A DNA stretch of 64,000 nucleotides from Tupaia tana (lineage: Eukaryota; Chordata; Mammalia; Scandentia; Tupaiidae): assembly GCA_026018925.1 (NCBI GenBank), contig JAKSZU010000004.1, positions 15,020,964 through 15,084,963 on the forward strand, written 5' to 3'. The notes beneath the pieces were generated by a model. That model saw nothing but the letters and a program-made list of their open reading frames with translations. It made no database searches and was not told where the DNA came from. Positions 42,428 through 54,434 of this stretch are shown here, piece after piece (within the stretch, counting starts at the first letter, position 1; each line of letters opens with the position of its first letter). A program made the position numbers and the translations under genes.

Positions 42428-42825
42428 TACGTTTTTTTGAAGAATTATTTATCTTTATTAATTTATTTTAATTTGACCAGAGTGAGAGAGAGAAAATGAG
42501 AAAGAAGCCTCCAGGTCTGGAACTCAAACCACGTTTGAGTTGTGGGAGTCCAGCGCTCTTAACCACCACACCGTTTGCTGGCCTAAAATTTTTCAATTTT
42601 TTGCTACAGGACATATGCTCCTGCTAGAGAGCGAGCGAGAGAGAGGGAAAATGAGAAAACACCCCCCTCCGGGGGGAGGACCATGCCACAACCCCTTTTC
42701 TGTTCTCAGGATCTAGGGCACATACACCTCGGCATGTTCTTCAAGCACCCAGGCCTGGGACTCAAACTGGGCAGTTGACCATGTGGGATCCAGCAGTTCT
42801 AACCACCACACCACCGACAAGCCCT
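42428..42825 (-). repeat. Type B SINE followed by a type A-like SINE
   Basis: Reverse B at 42428-42584 and reverse A-like at 42590-42825 (GCTACAGGACATATGCTCCT to ACCACCGACAAGCCC). Confidence 0.88.
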
Positions 42826-43102
42826 GAGCTGCTGCTTCTCATTCCTCAATAGGAATGACTCGGATTTGCCAAGCTGTGTTTTAAGTAAGTATCACCCGGG
42901 ACCTGGACCTGGACTGTACTTTGAGCTGAGGGCAGAGTTGTGGGCCCGTAACTGGGATATCCTTGGATTCCCCCAGAGACTTTGTATCCTAGACCCTTTC
43001 CCAGGGCTGGCCCTTCCCAGCCTTCACTGTCTGGCATGATTTCTAAGCATACTCTGCAGTTACCCCCATCTGAACCCCTGTGTGGTCCTAAAATTCAAGT
43101 CC

Positions 43103-43360
43103 GGGGCTAGCAGCTGGTGTGGTGGTTAAGGCACCTCCCTCACGGCTGACCATGTTTCGAGCCCCAGACCTGGCGGCTTGAACATCACACTGGGTGCATG
43201 TATGTGCCTGCCCAAAATACCAAGGTGAGATTGGAGAAGGGGGTTGCCTTGTGGCCATCCTTCTAGGGGGTAAATTCTCACTCCGTCTCTCTTTCTGTTT
43301 TTGTTTCTCATTAATCACTTCAGGTGTGCATGCGCCCTATGGCAAAAACCTAAAGGGAAA
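43103..43360 (+). repeat. Type A-like SINE
   Basis: GGGGCTAGCAGCTGGTGTGG to GCGCCCTATGGCAAAAACC. Confidence 0.88.
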
Positions 43361-43384
43361 AAGGATACAAATCCAACAAATATG

Positions 43385-43765
43385 TGGTATAATACCTGCT
43401 AGTGTTACTAAGCATTTAAGTAACAGGCGTTTTATCTGCATTGTTAAAATGCAGTTCCCCTAGGGGCTGGCAGGTGCCATGGTGGCTAAGGGCACTAGAC
43501 TCCCACCACATGGCCAACTGTGGTTCGAGTCCTGGACCTGGCGGCTTGCTCTCTCACTTTCCCTCTCTCCATCTTTCTCTGGTCAAATTTTAAAATAATA
43601 AAATTGAATAAAATAATTCTTTTTTTAAAATGCAGTTCCCCTAAAAGCCCTGCATATATCATCTTTTGCTTCTGAAGACTAAGGTCCAGAGAGGTAAACC
43701 AAGTCACCCTAAGTCACAGCTAAAAAGTCAGTGGGCCCTGGCTCTGTGTGACTCCAGAGCTTGAA
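43385..43765 (-). repeat. MIR SINE split by a younger SINE
   Basis: GGTCCAGAGAGGTAAACCAA and AAGTCACAGCTAAAAAGTCA match MIR. A type B SINE interrupts it with a 17-bp target duplication (43446-43462 and 43627-43643). Confidence 0.65.
43463..43626 (+). repeat. Type B SINE inserted into MIR
   Basis: GGGGCTGGCAGGTGCCATGG, tail TCTGGTCAAATTTTAAAATA; 17-bp target duplication as given under the MIR entry. Confidence 0.92.
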
Positions 43766-43865
43766 TGTGTACGTAACATACACACTAAATACATACGCAC
43801 TGTATACTACTGTATATAGCGTGTATATGTACACGCCATATACTGCTATACAAGTCCATCTGGCT

Positions 43866-44045
43866 TCATTTGTCCTTTCTTTCTACAAATAAAATTTCAG
43901 AAATAACTTATTAAGCACTTACTGTAAACCAGGCAGTGTACAGGTGCTGGGATTCAATGGTAAAATAACAAAGTCCCCTAACCTTCCAGAACTCAATCTG
44001 GTGGGAATAGACTATCAGACAAAGAAATCTGACACACAATTACAG
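43866..44045. repeat. Old interspersed repeat fragment, unnamed
   Basis: TTAAGCACTTACTGTAAACC and CAGGTGCTGGGATTCAATGG are words of a widespread ancient mammalian repeat. Related pieces occur at 47655-47745, 47940-48200, 50120-50215 and 54785-54890. Confidence 0.5.
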
Positions 44046-44049
44046 ACTC

Positions 44050-44955
44050 AGATGCTGGACTCGCACACAGCCGACCACAGTTTGAGTCCCAGACCTAGTG
44101 ACTTGAAAATCATGCCAAGTGCATGTGCCTGTGTGAACAAAATCCTGAGAGGAGAATGGAGGAGGAGGAATTGCTGTGTGGCCATCCCCCTAGGAAGTGA
44201 CTTCTCACCTTCTCTCATCTCTCTCTCTGTTGAGTGTACACACCCTGTAGCAAAAACTCAAAAACAAACAAAAGAATGACTGGGCACTTGGATGGATACA
44301 GCGAACACCGAGGATGCAGTACACTTGGGAGAGAATGCAGAGTGCTTTTGTTGAGTGTGAGGTGCCTGTAATTGGGTGGAAGAATAGAGCTGTCATTTCC
44401 CTATTCCCAAAGTCAGCACATAGTAGGTGCTTATCACAAACTCCTTAACCAAAAGAATGCACAGGTAAATTTGAGCCAAAACTTAAAGAATGGATGGGAC
44501 TTGGCCCTGAGAAGAAGCTATTTTAGTGCATGAGATTTAAAAAAAAAAAAGCAAAGGATAAAGGGATGGACATGGACGTAATCTAGAAGTAGCCCTTAGG
44601 TGCCTGGTTGTTGGTGCTCACCAGGGGTTTCTGCACCTCTACCTTTAACACAGCCCTCTTTGGCAGAGAGGAGGAATAAATCAGAACTAAGCAGAAAAGT
44701 GCTTTTGGGTACCAACAGATTTTGTAGAGGTTACGTTGCTGGACTCCCAGGTGACCAGCCACAGATTGAGTCCCAGACCTGGTGGCTTCAAAATCACGTG
44801 TGCATGCGTGTCCAGGATCCCAGGAGGAGGATGGAGGAGAGAGGACGGTGGTGTGGCCATCCCCTCTGGGGTGATTTCTTACTTTCTCTCTCACAGTCTC
44901 TGTCTCTCTCTCTGGTGAGCGCATGCACCCTAAGGCAAAAACCTCTAAAAAAGTG
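44050..44955 (+). repeat. Two type A-like SINEs, 5' truncated
   Basis: Copies at about 44050-44275 and 44715-44955; both lack part of the head and end with GCAAAAAC tails. Between them is old repeat-like DNA without a gene. Confidence 0.8.
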
Positions 44956-45039
44956 AAAGTTGTGCTTTTGAGAAATGTGGCACTGATCTATCTGTTGGTG
45001 TGTGTATGTCTGTTTAAGCATTTTCATGTTTTTATTTTC

Positions 45040-45262
45040 AATGTTCTAGAGGCCACATGCGCATGCTGGAGAGAAAGTGACCATCCGACCAGGAATGGTC
45101 ATGCCACAAACCCTTCTCCATTTCTCCTTCCTTTTGGAATTTTGGGGATGCAGGCACACTGGCTTAGAGTGTTTTTCAGGCCACTGAGTCCAGACTCTAA
45201 TTTCGAGGTTGGCCACCTGGAATCCAGCTGCCTCAACCACCATACCACTGGCTGGCCCCAAA
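45040..45262 (-). repeat. Type A-like SINE
   Basis: AGAGGCCACATGCGCATGCT to CATACCACTGGCTGGCCCC. Confidence 0.82.
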
Positions 45263-45298
45263 TTTGTGTTTATTTCATGGGTGAGAAGGTGCTGGTCT

Positions 45299-45386
45299 TG
45301 GGACCAGCAGGTGGTGTAGTGGTTACATTGCTGGACTCCGTGTAGTCAACAGTGCTTCAGGTCTTGCACTTAAACTCACGTCGGGC

Positions 45387-45421
<35 letters not shown>

Positions 45422-45535
45422 TGTGTGCGTGCCCAAGATCCCAAGAGGATAAGGGATTGTGGTGTGGTCATCCCCCTTGAGGGGTGATTTCTCTTTCTGG
45501 TGAGCACATGCGCCTTATAGCAAAAACCCAAAAGG
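45299..45535 (+). repeat. Type A SINE with internal (GT)14
   Basis: GGGACCAGCAGGTGGTGTAG to CGCCTTATAGCAAAAACCC. The GT run (45387-45414) expanded from the element's own GCGTGTGTGCG segment. Confidence 0.9.
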
Positions 45536-45914
45536 TGTTGGTCTTTCCACCAATCTTGTCTGCAAGGCTGAGTTAAGGCTGAATTTTTGTTCTTACTTAT
45601 ATGGACTGAACTGGCTATAAAAGGCCTCTCCCTAGTGAACCAAGCAGAGCAGTCAGGGCCTATCAGTGGGTTCCTGGTGTTTATGATCAAGGCTTTTCTA
45701 GGCAGCTCAAGTCAGGCCCAGAGCTTCCTGACTACCAGAGAAGAGTGTTTACTTTAAGCAGCTAGTATCCATGGGGGCAGGGGTGGGGGGAGGACTCAGA
45801 GGTGAAGGTCAAAGGCATGTCATTACCATAGAAATGTAGTCCCACCTGGTCCTTTTTTTATTCAGTATATATCCTAAGATCCACAGCTCATTTCAAGTTA
45901 AACATAAACTTTCT

Positions 45915-46110
45915 GGGGGCTGGCAGGTGGTGTGGTGGTTAACGCGCTGGATTCCCACATGGCTCACTGGTTTCACTACCAGACCAGACCTGGTGGCTTG
46001 CTTTCTTTTTTTCCTTTCTCTTTCTCTCAATCTGTCTCTCTCTGGTCAAGTTCAATTTTTTTTTTTTTTTAAGTAAAATAATGACAATGAATAAAATAAA
46101 ATAATAATTA
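45915..46110 (+). repeat. Type B SINE
   Basis: GGGGCTGGCAGGTGGTGTGG with a mixed A/T tail. Confidence 0.9.
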
Positions 46111-46183
46111 AAATCATAACCTTTCTGTTCCCTAGTATTATCAACTATAAAATGGGACAGTAGTAATGCCACCTTCAAATACT

Positions 46184-46517
46184 GTGCGGCCAACAGGTGC
46201 TATAGTGGTTAAGGTGCCGGACTCCCAATGGCCAACATTGGTTTGAGTCCTGGATCTGGCAGCTTGGAGTGGACTGGGCACATGTGCATGTGTGCACAAA
46301 ATCCCAGGAGGAGAAGGGATTACAGCACGGCTGTCCCCCCAAGGAGTGATTTCTCACTTTCCCCCTCACTAAGTCTGTCTCACTGGCAAGTGCACGCACC
46401 TTAGAGCAAAAATTTAAAAAAAAATTAAAAAAATTCAGGTGGTGTGGTGGTTAAGGGTGCTGGACTCCCACATGCTGACTGTGGTTTGGGTCCCAGACCT
46501 GATGGCTTGTTTTCTTA

Positions 46518-46565
<48 letters not shown>

Positions 46566-46905
46566 GTACCTCTCTGTCCAAATTAAAATTAATAAATAAG
46601 TGAATAAAATAAAATAATATTTTTAAAAATTTGTAGAGAGGGATGAGGCAGGGAAAGAAAAAAATTCATTGTGGAGATGAAATTAAGAAATACTGATTTA
46701 CTTGGGGCTGGCAGGTGGCGTGGTAGTTCAGGACGCTGGACTCCCACATGGCCAACCACAGTTCAAGTCCCGGACCTGGCGGTTTGCTTTCTCACTTTCC
46801 CTCTCTCTCTCTCTCTCTCTCTCACCTGTCCCTCTCTGGTCAAATTTAAATAAATAAATAAAATAAATGAAGTTAAATAAAGTAATTCTTAAGAAAAGAA
46901 ATATT
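46184..46905 (+). repeat. Three consecutive SINEs: A-like, truncated B, B
   Basis: A-like at 46184-46430; B lacking its first bases at 46432-46630 with a (TC)20 run (46521-46560); B at 46703-46905. Confidence 0.88.
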
Positions 46906-46921
46906 CATTTACTTGAAAAAC

Positions 46922-47640
46922 TCTTTTTTAAAGGAATTATTTAATTTTGTTATTAATTTTCAATTTGTTGTAAGGCACATGAAAGAGAGAGAGAGAAAGA
47001 AAGAAAGAAAGCCGACAGGTCCAGGACTCAAACCACCATCAGCCATGTGGGAGTCCAGCACCTTAACCATAATGCCACTACCAGCCCTACTCAACAAACT
47101 CTTAGCACAAAGAGCCAGGGTTTTTCTTTTTCTTTTCTAGATTTTTACCGCAGGGCATGTGCACTTAGGGGAGAGCGAGATAGGGAAATTAGAAAATGGT
47201 CCCCCAGGGGTACCGGCCACACTACGCTCCCTTCTCATCCATTCTCCTTCTGGGTTTCGGACTTGAACCTACATGCACTCGGTGTGTTTTTCAAGCCCCC
47301 TTGAAACTGGAAGTTTGGCCTGAACTCAAACTGCGGAGTTGGGCATATGGGATCCAGCACTTCAACCTCCATGGCACCAGCTGGCCCTTCTTTTCTTTTT
47401 TAAATGATAAGAGGGTATGTGCACTAGCCAGACAGAGAGGGAGGGGGAGAAGGCACCCCCATGGGGCATGGCCACAATCCTTTCTCTTCCATTTCTCCCT
47501 CCTTCCAGACAAGACGTGGTTTTTGTTTGTTTGTTTGTTTTGTTTTGTTTTTTCCAAGCTGCTGGGTCCAGGATTCAAACCCTGCAGCCAGCCATGTGGG
47601 AATCCAGATCCTTTAACCATTGGGTAGGGTGTGGGCTGAC
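46922..47640 (-). repeat. Three consecutive reverse SINEs: B, A-like, A-like
   Basis: B at 46922-47092, A-like at 47135-47385, A-like at 47395-47640 with (TTTG)n near 47525. Confidence 0.82.
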
Positions 47641-47754
47641 CCCCACCCACGCTTTCTAAGAGCAAAGTATAGTGATGAACAAAATAAAGAGCTCTGCCCT
47701 TGAGGAGCAGATATTTTAATAGAGAAAAGTAAACAATAGAAAAATAAATAAAGC

Positions 47755-47935
47755 GGAGGCCAGCAGGTAGCATGGTGGCTAAGGCACTGGACTCCCACAT
47801 GGTCAAGCACAGTTCGAATCTCGAACCTGGTGGCTTGTTTTCTTACTTTCCCTTTCTCTCTCTCTGCCTCTCTCTAGTCAAATTAAAAATAAAAATAAAT
47901 AAAATAAAATAATCATTTTTTAAAAAAAAGAAAAA
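47755..47935 (+). repeat. Type B SINE
   Basis: GAGGCCAGCAGGTAGCATGG to the A-rich tail. Confidence 0.9.
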
Positions 47936-48384
47936 AATCATACAATGGTTGTCAGGAGAGGCTTCAGGGAAGAGGTGAAGGGTAGGAATCAGAAACAGGA
48001 GGATTAAACTGGGGAGGAGTTATTCAGAGATGGGGGGGAGATTGTCTGGAGACTGTTGAAAGGACTTGGCTTCTCTCCAAAGTGAGATGGGAAGTCCCTG
48101 GACATTTTTAAGAAGAGCAGTAACATAATCTGGCTTCTGGTATTATAGAATACTAGAAGGGCAGGGAGGAAGAGCAGAAACAGATGAATCAGGTGGCTGT
48201 GACACTTAACCCAATCATGCTGCAGATGGTGTGGACAGGTGGCCGGGTGGCAGCCGCGGAGGTGAAGGAGAGAGTGTGAGGCAGAGCAGATCTGTGGAAA
48301 TGTTCATATCAACGTACTGACAGCACAGTTCAGAAAATAAGTTGATAAATTCAACTTCATCAGAATGAAAAACTCGCTCTGTTT

Positions 48385-49008
48385 CTGGTGAGCACACGTG
48401 CCCTATAGCAAAGTAATGAAGAAGACTATGACAGACAACCCAGTTAAAAAGGGACAAAAGATTAGAATAGACATTTCACCAAACAGGATATATGAATGGC
48501 TGATACGCATGTAAAAAGATGCTCAACATCATTAGTCATTAGGAAAATGCAAATTAAAACCACAATGAGATACTACTTCACGCCCACTAGAATGGCTATA
48601 ATCAGGAAGACAGACAATACCAAATGCTGGCAAGGGTGTGAAGAAACGGGAGTCCTCAGACAGTGTATTTTTGACGGGAATGCAAAATGGTGCAGCCACT
48701 TTTGAAAACAGTTTGGCAGTTTCTTAACAAGATAAACATAAATTTACTGTACAACCCAGCAATTATTTCACTCGTAGTTATCAACCCAAGAGAAATGCAA
48801 ACATAGGTTCACACTAAGACTTGCCCGTGGACATTCATAGCACTACTCGTACGGAACAGCCCAAAAGTGGAAACAGTCCAAATGTCAATCAATGCTACAA
48901 TGGGAACAATTCAGCGATGAAAATGAACAGAATAGTGACACATGCTACAACCTGGGTGACCCAAAAAAATGATGCTCAGTCAAAGAAGCCAGACATAGAA
49001 GCCATAGT
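48385..49008 (+). mobile_element. L1 (LINE-1) 3' fragment of ORF2, decayed
   Basis: ATGCAAATTAAAACCACAAT, GAGATACTACTTCACGCC, CAACCCAGCAATTATTTCAC and AATGTCAATCAATGCTACAA correspond in order to the end of L1 ORF2. Many substitutions and stops; inactive. A type A SINE follows at 49010. Confidence 0.85.
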
Positions 49009-49009
49009 G

Positions 49010-49556
49010 GGGACCAGCAGATGGCATAAAGGTTATGTTGCTGTGCTAGACTCCCACGTAGTCGACCACAGTTCGAGTCCTGGATCTGGCTGCTTAAAAC
49101 TCACGTGGGGCATCTTGGGTGTGCCCAAGATCCCGAGAGGAGAATGGAGGAGAAGGGATTATGGCATGGCTATCCTTCCTGAGGGTTGATTTCTCGCTTT
49201 CTGTCTCTCTGTCTCTCTCTGTCTGTCTGGTGAGCGCACGCGCCCTATAGCAAAAAATAAAAATAAAAAAATAAAGTTAAATAAAAAATAATTCTTAAAA
49301 AAATAACAAGGAAAATATGGGGCAAGCAGGTGGCCTGGTGGTTAGGGTGCTGGATTCCCACATGCCCGACCGTTGTTTAAGACCTGGACCTGGTAGCTTG
49401 AAAATCACAAGAAATAAATAGATAAATAAATAAATAAATATTTTTTAAAAGAAAAGTATGGATCGGCTCCCTGGCCTGGTGGATAAGGTAACCGGATCCT
49501 ACATGGCCAACCAACCACATGGTTCAAGAGTTGGACTTAGTGTCTTGAGAAACATG

Positions 49557-49597
<41 letters not shown>

Positions 49598-49735
49598 AAA
49601 ATCCTGAAAGGAGGAAGAGATGAAGGAGAAGGGATTGTGACATGACCATTCCCTATGGGGTGCTTTCTCTTCTCCGTCTCTTTCTGTTTCTCTCCATCGA
49701 GTGCAAGCACCCATTAACAAAGAAAAAAAGCAAAA
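49010..49735 (+). repeat. Three consecutive SINEs: A, shortened B, A-like
   Basis: A at 49010-49300 (GGGGACCAGCAGATGGCATA), B at 49318-49445, A-like at 49460-49735 carrying (GT)18 at 49559-49594. Confidence 0.88.
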
Positions 49736-49831
49736 ATATCAATGACAACATATAGTTAGATATAAACAATTTTTGTATACATAAAGCATTTAGCACATCA
49801 TTTGTAATATAAGTCAATAAATGTAATTACT

Positions 49832-50088
49832 TTTTTTTTTTTTTTTTTAGGTTTTTGCCATAGGGCCTATGTGCTTGCCAGAGAAAGACAGGGGGCGAGA
49901 AAGTGAGAAATCCCCCTCCGGGAGGGATGACCATGCTGCGGTCCTATCTTCTCTCCTCCTTCTGGGATTTGGGCATCATGCACATGCACCAGCTTTGTTT
50001 TCAAGCTGCCAGGTCAGGACTCCAACCATAGTCGGCCATTTAGGAATCCAGTGCCTTCACCACCACGCCACTGGCTGGCCCGAGTGTA
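49832..50088 (-). repeat. Type A-like SINE
   Basis: TTTTTGCCATAGGGCCTATG to CACGCCACTGGCTGGCCC. Confidence 0.88.
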
Positions 50089-50219
50089 ATGAACTTTTAG
50101 AACCAATAATAATGCGGTTATTACTTATGTCAGGCCTACTATGTGCTGGGCACTGTGCCAAGTGCTGGACAGAATGAAGCCCCAGGAAAAAATCCCTGCG
50201 CTAGAACATGGCATAAACT

Positions 50220-50497
50220 TTTTTTTTTTTAATTTTTTTTTTTTTTTTGAGAAGTTTTTGCTATAGGGCGTGTACGCTCGCCAGACAGAGAGAAACAGAG
50301 AGATAGAAAGCGAGAAATCACCCCCCAGGGGGGATGGCCATGCTGCAATCCCTTCTCCTCCATTCTCCTCTCGGGATCTTGGGCACGCACGCACATGCAC
50401 CCGGTGTGAGTTTTAAGCCACTGGGTCTGGGACGCGAACTGTAGTCGACTACGTGGGAGTCCAGCAACCTAGCCATTATGCTAACTGCTGGTCCCCA
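50220..50497 (-). repeat. Type A SINE
   Basis: Full length reverse copy; close to the consensus. Inserted into an old repeat, with the word AACATGGCATAAACTTT before and ACATGACATAAACTTT after as likely target duplication. Confidence 0.93.
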
Positions 50498-50637
50498 ACA
50501 TGACATAAACTTTACGCCATGACAGTTTTATTTCCAAATCCTACTGCCATTGCTGACAAGCTTTTGTTCACTCCTGTTCTTTTCCTGCATAGCAAACACA
50601 CCAGTTAGTTTCTTTTTTTAAAGAATTATTTATTTAG

Positions 50638-50888
50638 GGACCAGCAGATGGCACAGTGGTCACATCGTTGGACTCCCAAGTAGTTAATCGTGGTTCTAGT
50701 CCTGGACCGGGCAACTTAAACTCACCCTGGGCGTGTATGCATGCGTGCCCAAGATCCAGAGAGGAGAATGCAGAAGAAAGGACTGCAGTGTGGCCATCCT
50801 CCTGCGGGGGGTGGTTTCTCACTTTCTGTCTCTCTGTCTCTCCGGCAAGCGCATGCTCCCTATAGCAAAAATCTCTCTTAAAAAAAAG
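50638..50888 (+). repeat. Type A SINE
   Basis: GGGACCAGCAGATGGCACAG to CTCCCTATAGCAAAAATC. Confidence 0.92.
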
Positions 50889-50919
50889 TTATTATTTAAT
50901 TTTATTTATTGTTACTATT

Positions 50920-51258
50920 TTTTAGACAGATTTTCACTGTAGGGCACGTGAGCTTGTTGGGGCGGGGTAGAGAGAGAGAGAGGCAGAAAGTGAGAAATCA
51001 TCCCCCAGGCGTGATGGCCACACCACAGTCCCTTCTCCATTCTCCTTTCAGGATCATGGGCATGCACACACACCCAGCATGAGTTTTTTGTTTTTTTTTT
51101 AAAGAATTATTTTTTACTTAACTTTGTTTATTTTAACCTGACCAGAGAGGGACATATGAGAGAAAGTGAGAAAGCAAGCTGCCAGATCTGGGACTCAGAC
51201 TGCAGTCAGCCGTGTGGGAGTTCAGCGCCCCCAACCACCATGCCACCTGCCGATCCCC
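50920..51258 (-). repeat. Truncated type A-like SINE and type B SINE, reverse
   Basis: A-like tail and body at 50925-51085; B at 51095-51258. Confidence 0.85.
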
Positions 51259-51302
51259 CACCTGGCCATGAGCACATGGGCCCTTTAAAAAAAAGAATTA
51301 TA

Positions 51303-51560
51303 CGGACCAGCAGTTAGCGTAATGGCCATGTCGCTGGACTCCCATGTAGTCGACTGCGGTTCGAGTCCCTGACCCTGTGGCTTAAACTCACGCTGGGCGC
51401 ATGTGCGTGCCCAAGATCTCGAGAGGATGGAGGAGAAGGGATTGCGGAGTGGCCATACCCCCTGGGGGGTGATTTCTCGCTTTCTGTCTCTCTGTCTCTG
51501 TCTTTCTGACCAGCGCACACGCCCTATAGCAAAAACTTCTCCAAAAAAAGAAAAAAAAAG
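51303..51560 (+). repeat. Type A SINE
   Basis: GGACCAGCAGTTAGCGTAAT, near consensus. Confidence 0.94.
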
Positions 51561-51601
51561 AGTTTATTTAATAATTAAATAAATAAAATTGAAATAATTT
51601 C

Positions 51602-51865
51602 TTTTTTTTTGGAGAGGTTTTTGCTATAGGGTGCGTGTGCTCGCCAGAGAGACAGACAGAAAGTGAGAAATCACCCCCCAGAGGGGATGGCCACTCCCCA
51701 ATCCCTTCTCTTCCGTACTCCTCTGGGGATCTTGGGCAAGCACGCACACTTGCCCGGTGTGAGTTCTAAGCCAGTGGGTCCGGGATGCGAACTGTGGGGA
51801 CGCGAACTGTGGTCGACTATGTGGGAGTCCAGCGACATAGCCATTATGCTAACTGCTGGTCCCAA
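51602..51865 (-). repeat. Type A SINE with a small internal duplication
   Basis: Reverse copy; the words GGGATGCGAACTGTGG and GGGACGCGAACTGTGG are side by side near 51781-51812. Confidence 0.93.
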
Positions 51866-51879
51866 ATTGAAATAAATTA

Positions 51880-52215
51880 TTTTAGAATTATTTATTTCAA
51901 TTTTATTTATTCATTCATTTATTTTAATTTGACAAGAGAGACACACAGACAGAGGGAAAGTGACAAAGCAATCCACCAGATCTGGGACTTGAACAGTGTT
52001 TGGCCATCTGGGAGTGTCCAGCACCTCAACCACCACACTACCTGTTGACCCTTCTTTTTTAAAAAAATTAATTAATTTCTTTATTTAATTTGACCAGAAG
52101 AGAAAGAGAGAGGGAAAGTGACAATGCAAACTGCCAGGTATAGGACTCGGACCACAGGCAGCCATGTGGGAGTCTAGCACCTTAACCACTACACCACCTG
52201 CTGGCCCCCCTCCCC
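51880..52215 (-). repeat. Two reverse type B SINEs
   Basis: Copies at 51880-52050 and 52055-52209. Confidence 0.9.
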
Positions 52216-53159
52216 ACTTTGATTTTTAATTAGTTTTGTTTAGAATATCAACATTTAAAGGGGGCAAGGGAAGGATGAGCTTAAAAAGAAGACAAACTGT
52301 CAGAGAAATGGGAGGCAGTCAACAGAAACTTGATGTAGGCTCCACCTATCACCACCAGTAGGAAACCAGTGATACAAAGTAACAGGCACTTGGAAGACCT
52401 CTTCTGCAGCTGGAAAACACAGGTAAGGTCTAGTTCATGGAGCAGTTGGTAAGGACTGCAGTGGTAGCAACTGTATCCACACTCAGGACCTGGAGTCTTC
52501 AGGCAACCTGCAGCTTCCTGAGCTCAGCAGAGGCAGCAAGGGCTATGAATTCTGTTGCACAGTTTGGGGTGGTTTTCTTTGTTATGTATCCTCCAAGTAG
52601 GATTCTTCAGATGCTTAGCGATTTTCTGAGCTACCTGGCAAACTTGTTACCGAGTATATTACCTTACTCCGTCAAGAGAGGAAAAACTTCTAATTGTTGT
52701 GAAAGATTATTGGTTGCCTACTCAATTCTTATCCTTTTTGAAACAACTATTTTTTTTTCCTGGAAGTATGTGCCCCGACTGAGAGGATAAATCATAATTG
52801 GCTCATACCATTCTATGTAACACCATCCTTTTTGCCAACATTCATTAGCTCTCACCTTCACAACAATCCTGCAAGCAGGTTTTTCTTTTCCTTCTTTCTT
52901 TCTCTTTTCCTTTTTTCCATTTAATGTTGTGAAAATCCAGGCTCAAAGGAGTGAGTGGTTTTGATTACAGGTCTGACTGTATATAGCTGTTTGCAGTGTG
53001 CTACACTATTACTCATCCATTGGGAATTTTGTATATTTTCATCAGGTTGTGAGTATTCCACTTTCCTATTTGACCTGTAAGGGTGTCCTGTAATGCCTCT
53101 TTCCTCATCACCCTTGACTATCTGGGAACTCATTAAGGCGACTCACTATCCCGAAGGCA

Positions 53160-53400
53160 CAGCCCCTAATGACTTCTATTATGTTATAGGAACCCCCCTC
53201 GCCCTCCAGAAGTGCCTCTAATGATTCCCAGGATCCCCCTTCGTTACCCTCAGAGCTACTCCTAATGACCCCCAAATCCCTGCTCACTGAGGAGCTGCTT
53301 TATAACGACCCTAAGGACACCTTCCCTCAGGACCTGTCCTAATGACCCTCAGGGCTCCTTCTCCTTCAAGAACTGCTCCTTTCAGGAACTGTCCTGGCTC
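53160..53400. repeat. Degenerate tandem repeat upstream of KDM4A
   Basis: TAATGAC-type words start at 53167, 53219, 53263, 53303 and 53340, each followed by CC-rich sequence and a CTCAGGA..CTG word. Confidence 0.6.
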
Positions 53401-53889
53401 ACTGGCGACTGAGATTGATCCAAAGACACACGGCGTTGTTTCCAAAACCAAGAGGGTCCCGGAAAACTAAGGCAAGTTGACCACCTTAGCAGGATTCTTT
53501 TGACCTCGGAAGCTGATTCCCTAAAGTCCTTAAAACACTCCAACCTTAGGCAAAGGGCTACTCATCACAAGAAAACTTTGCCCTACGCTTTTGTTAGAAA
53601 TATCCTACAATACCCGCATCGCCCTTACCCGCCTACCCGACCAGCCTATTTCTAGGTGCTCTCCTCTTTCAACCCTGATTAGTTACGGGTGGCCAGAGCC
53701 CGCCTACGATTGGCCAGCTTCGCCATCCAGCCCAGATGCTTAGTGGCCGCGGTCCCCAGCGGTACAACGTTTCCTCCTGGCAACAGCCCGAGCCGGCGCT
53801 CATAGGCTGAGCAGAGCGACCTGGGCGGCAGCAGGGCGTATGCATTGGCTGTTTGAAGGCTTATGGTCGCCCTCCGATTGGTTGGCTCT

Positions 53890-54028
53890 GCGGAGCTCTG
53901 TGCGGCTGCGTCGAGGTCGACTTTTGGGGAGGCGGAGCTTCGTCCTTCGCCAGCTGGAAAAGCAGTGGGGTCGGCTCGTGGCGACAGTAGAAGCCGAGCC
54001 CGAGCCCCGCCAGGGCTTTGGGCTTTAG
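53890..54028 (+). other. KDM4A: Candidate KDM4A untranslated first exon 1a
   Basis: GC-rich sequence just downstream of the first CCAAT cluster, ending GGCTTTAG before donor GTGAGA at 54029. The 5' limit is a guess. It would splice to the acceptor at 58032. Confidence 0.5.
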
Positions 54029-54249
54029 GTGAGAGCCATAAGGTTTTGGAATCCTTTAGATTTGTGGCTCCCGTAGCCGTGACCGTGAGCTCCGGTGGGG
54101 GGGAGGGGCGCTGGGGGGTGGGTCTTTCAGCGTGAATGATAGGCATGTTCCTCGTCCAGTAGGAGAGGGAGATTCTGAAGTGAGTCCCGTGATTGGCCTT
54201 TTCCAATCTCTTATGGCCAATAGATGTCGGGGGAGGGGCGGGTCCACCG

Positions 54250-54330
54250 GGCCTTATTTTCTTCTTCCTGCGGCCGGCCGAGCCTCCGTCGCCCAGCCGG
54301 TGGGGCCGGGAGGGGCTGGACCTCTACGCG
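54250..54330 (+). other. KDM4A: Candidate KDM4A untranslated first exon 1b
   Basis: Starts near the pyrimidine run TTTTCTTCTTCCT after the second CCAAT cluster and GC box, and ends CTCTACGCG before donor GTGAGG at 54331. The TSS is inferred. Confidence 0.45.
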
Positions 54331-54434
54331 GTGAGGTTCGGGGGCCTTGGGCGCGGGGCGGGGGCTGTATTTGGAGCGGTACCCGCGGGAGCCGCTGCGA
54401 GGGGAGGGTGCGGGAGTTTGGGATGGTTGTTAGC

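Larger units (their letters stand above)
40371..53650. other. PTPRF-KDM4A intergenic region
   Basis: No gene recognised. Mostly SINEs of types A and B, plus L1, MIR and MER5A pieces. 52216-53160 is low in repeats and has a 117-codon open frame (52437-52790) that I do not recognise. Confidence 0.75.

Noticed and set aside
48385-49008. Active LINE-1
   Set aside because: Only a short, heavily substituted 3' piece with stops.
51303-51380. tRNA gene-like A and B boxes
   Set aside because: These boxes belong to tRNA-derived SINEs, repeated dozens of times with SINE bodies and tails; no cloverleaf-complete tRNA was seen.
52437-52790. Protein-coding gene for the 117-codon frame
   Set aside because: No recognised family, no conserved motif and no partner exons; kept only as a curiosity.
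40371-53650. CRISPR-like array from repeated SINE words
   Set aside because: Repeats are dispersed retroposons in both orientations in a mammalian genome, not regularly spaced direct repeats.
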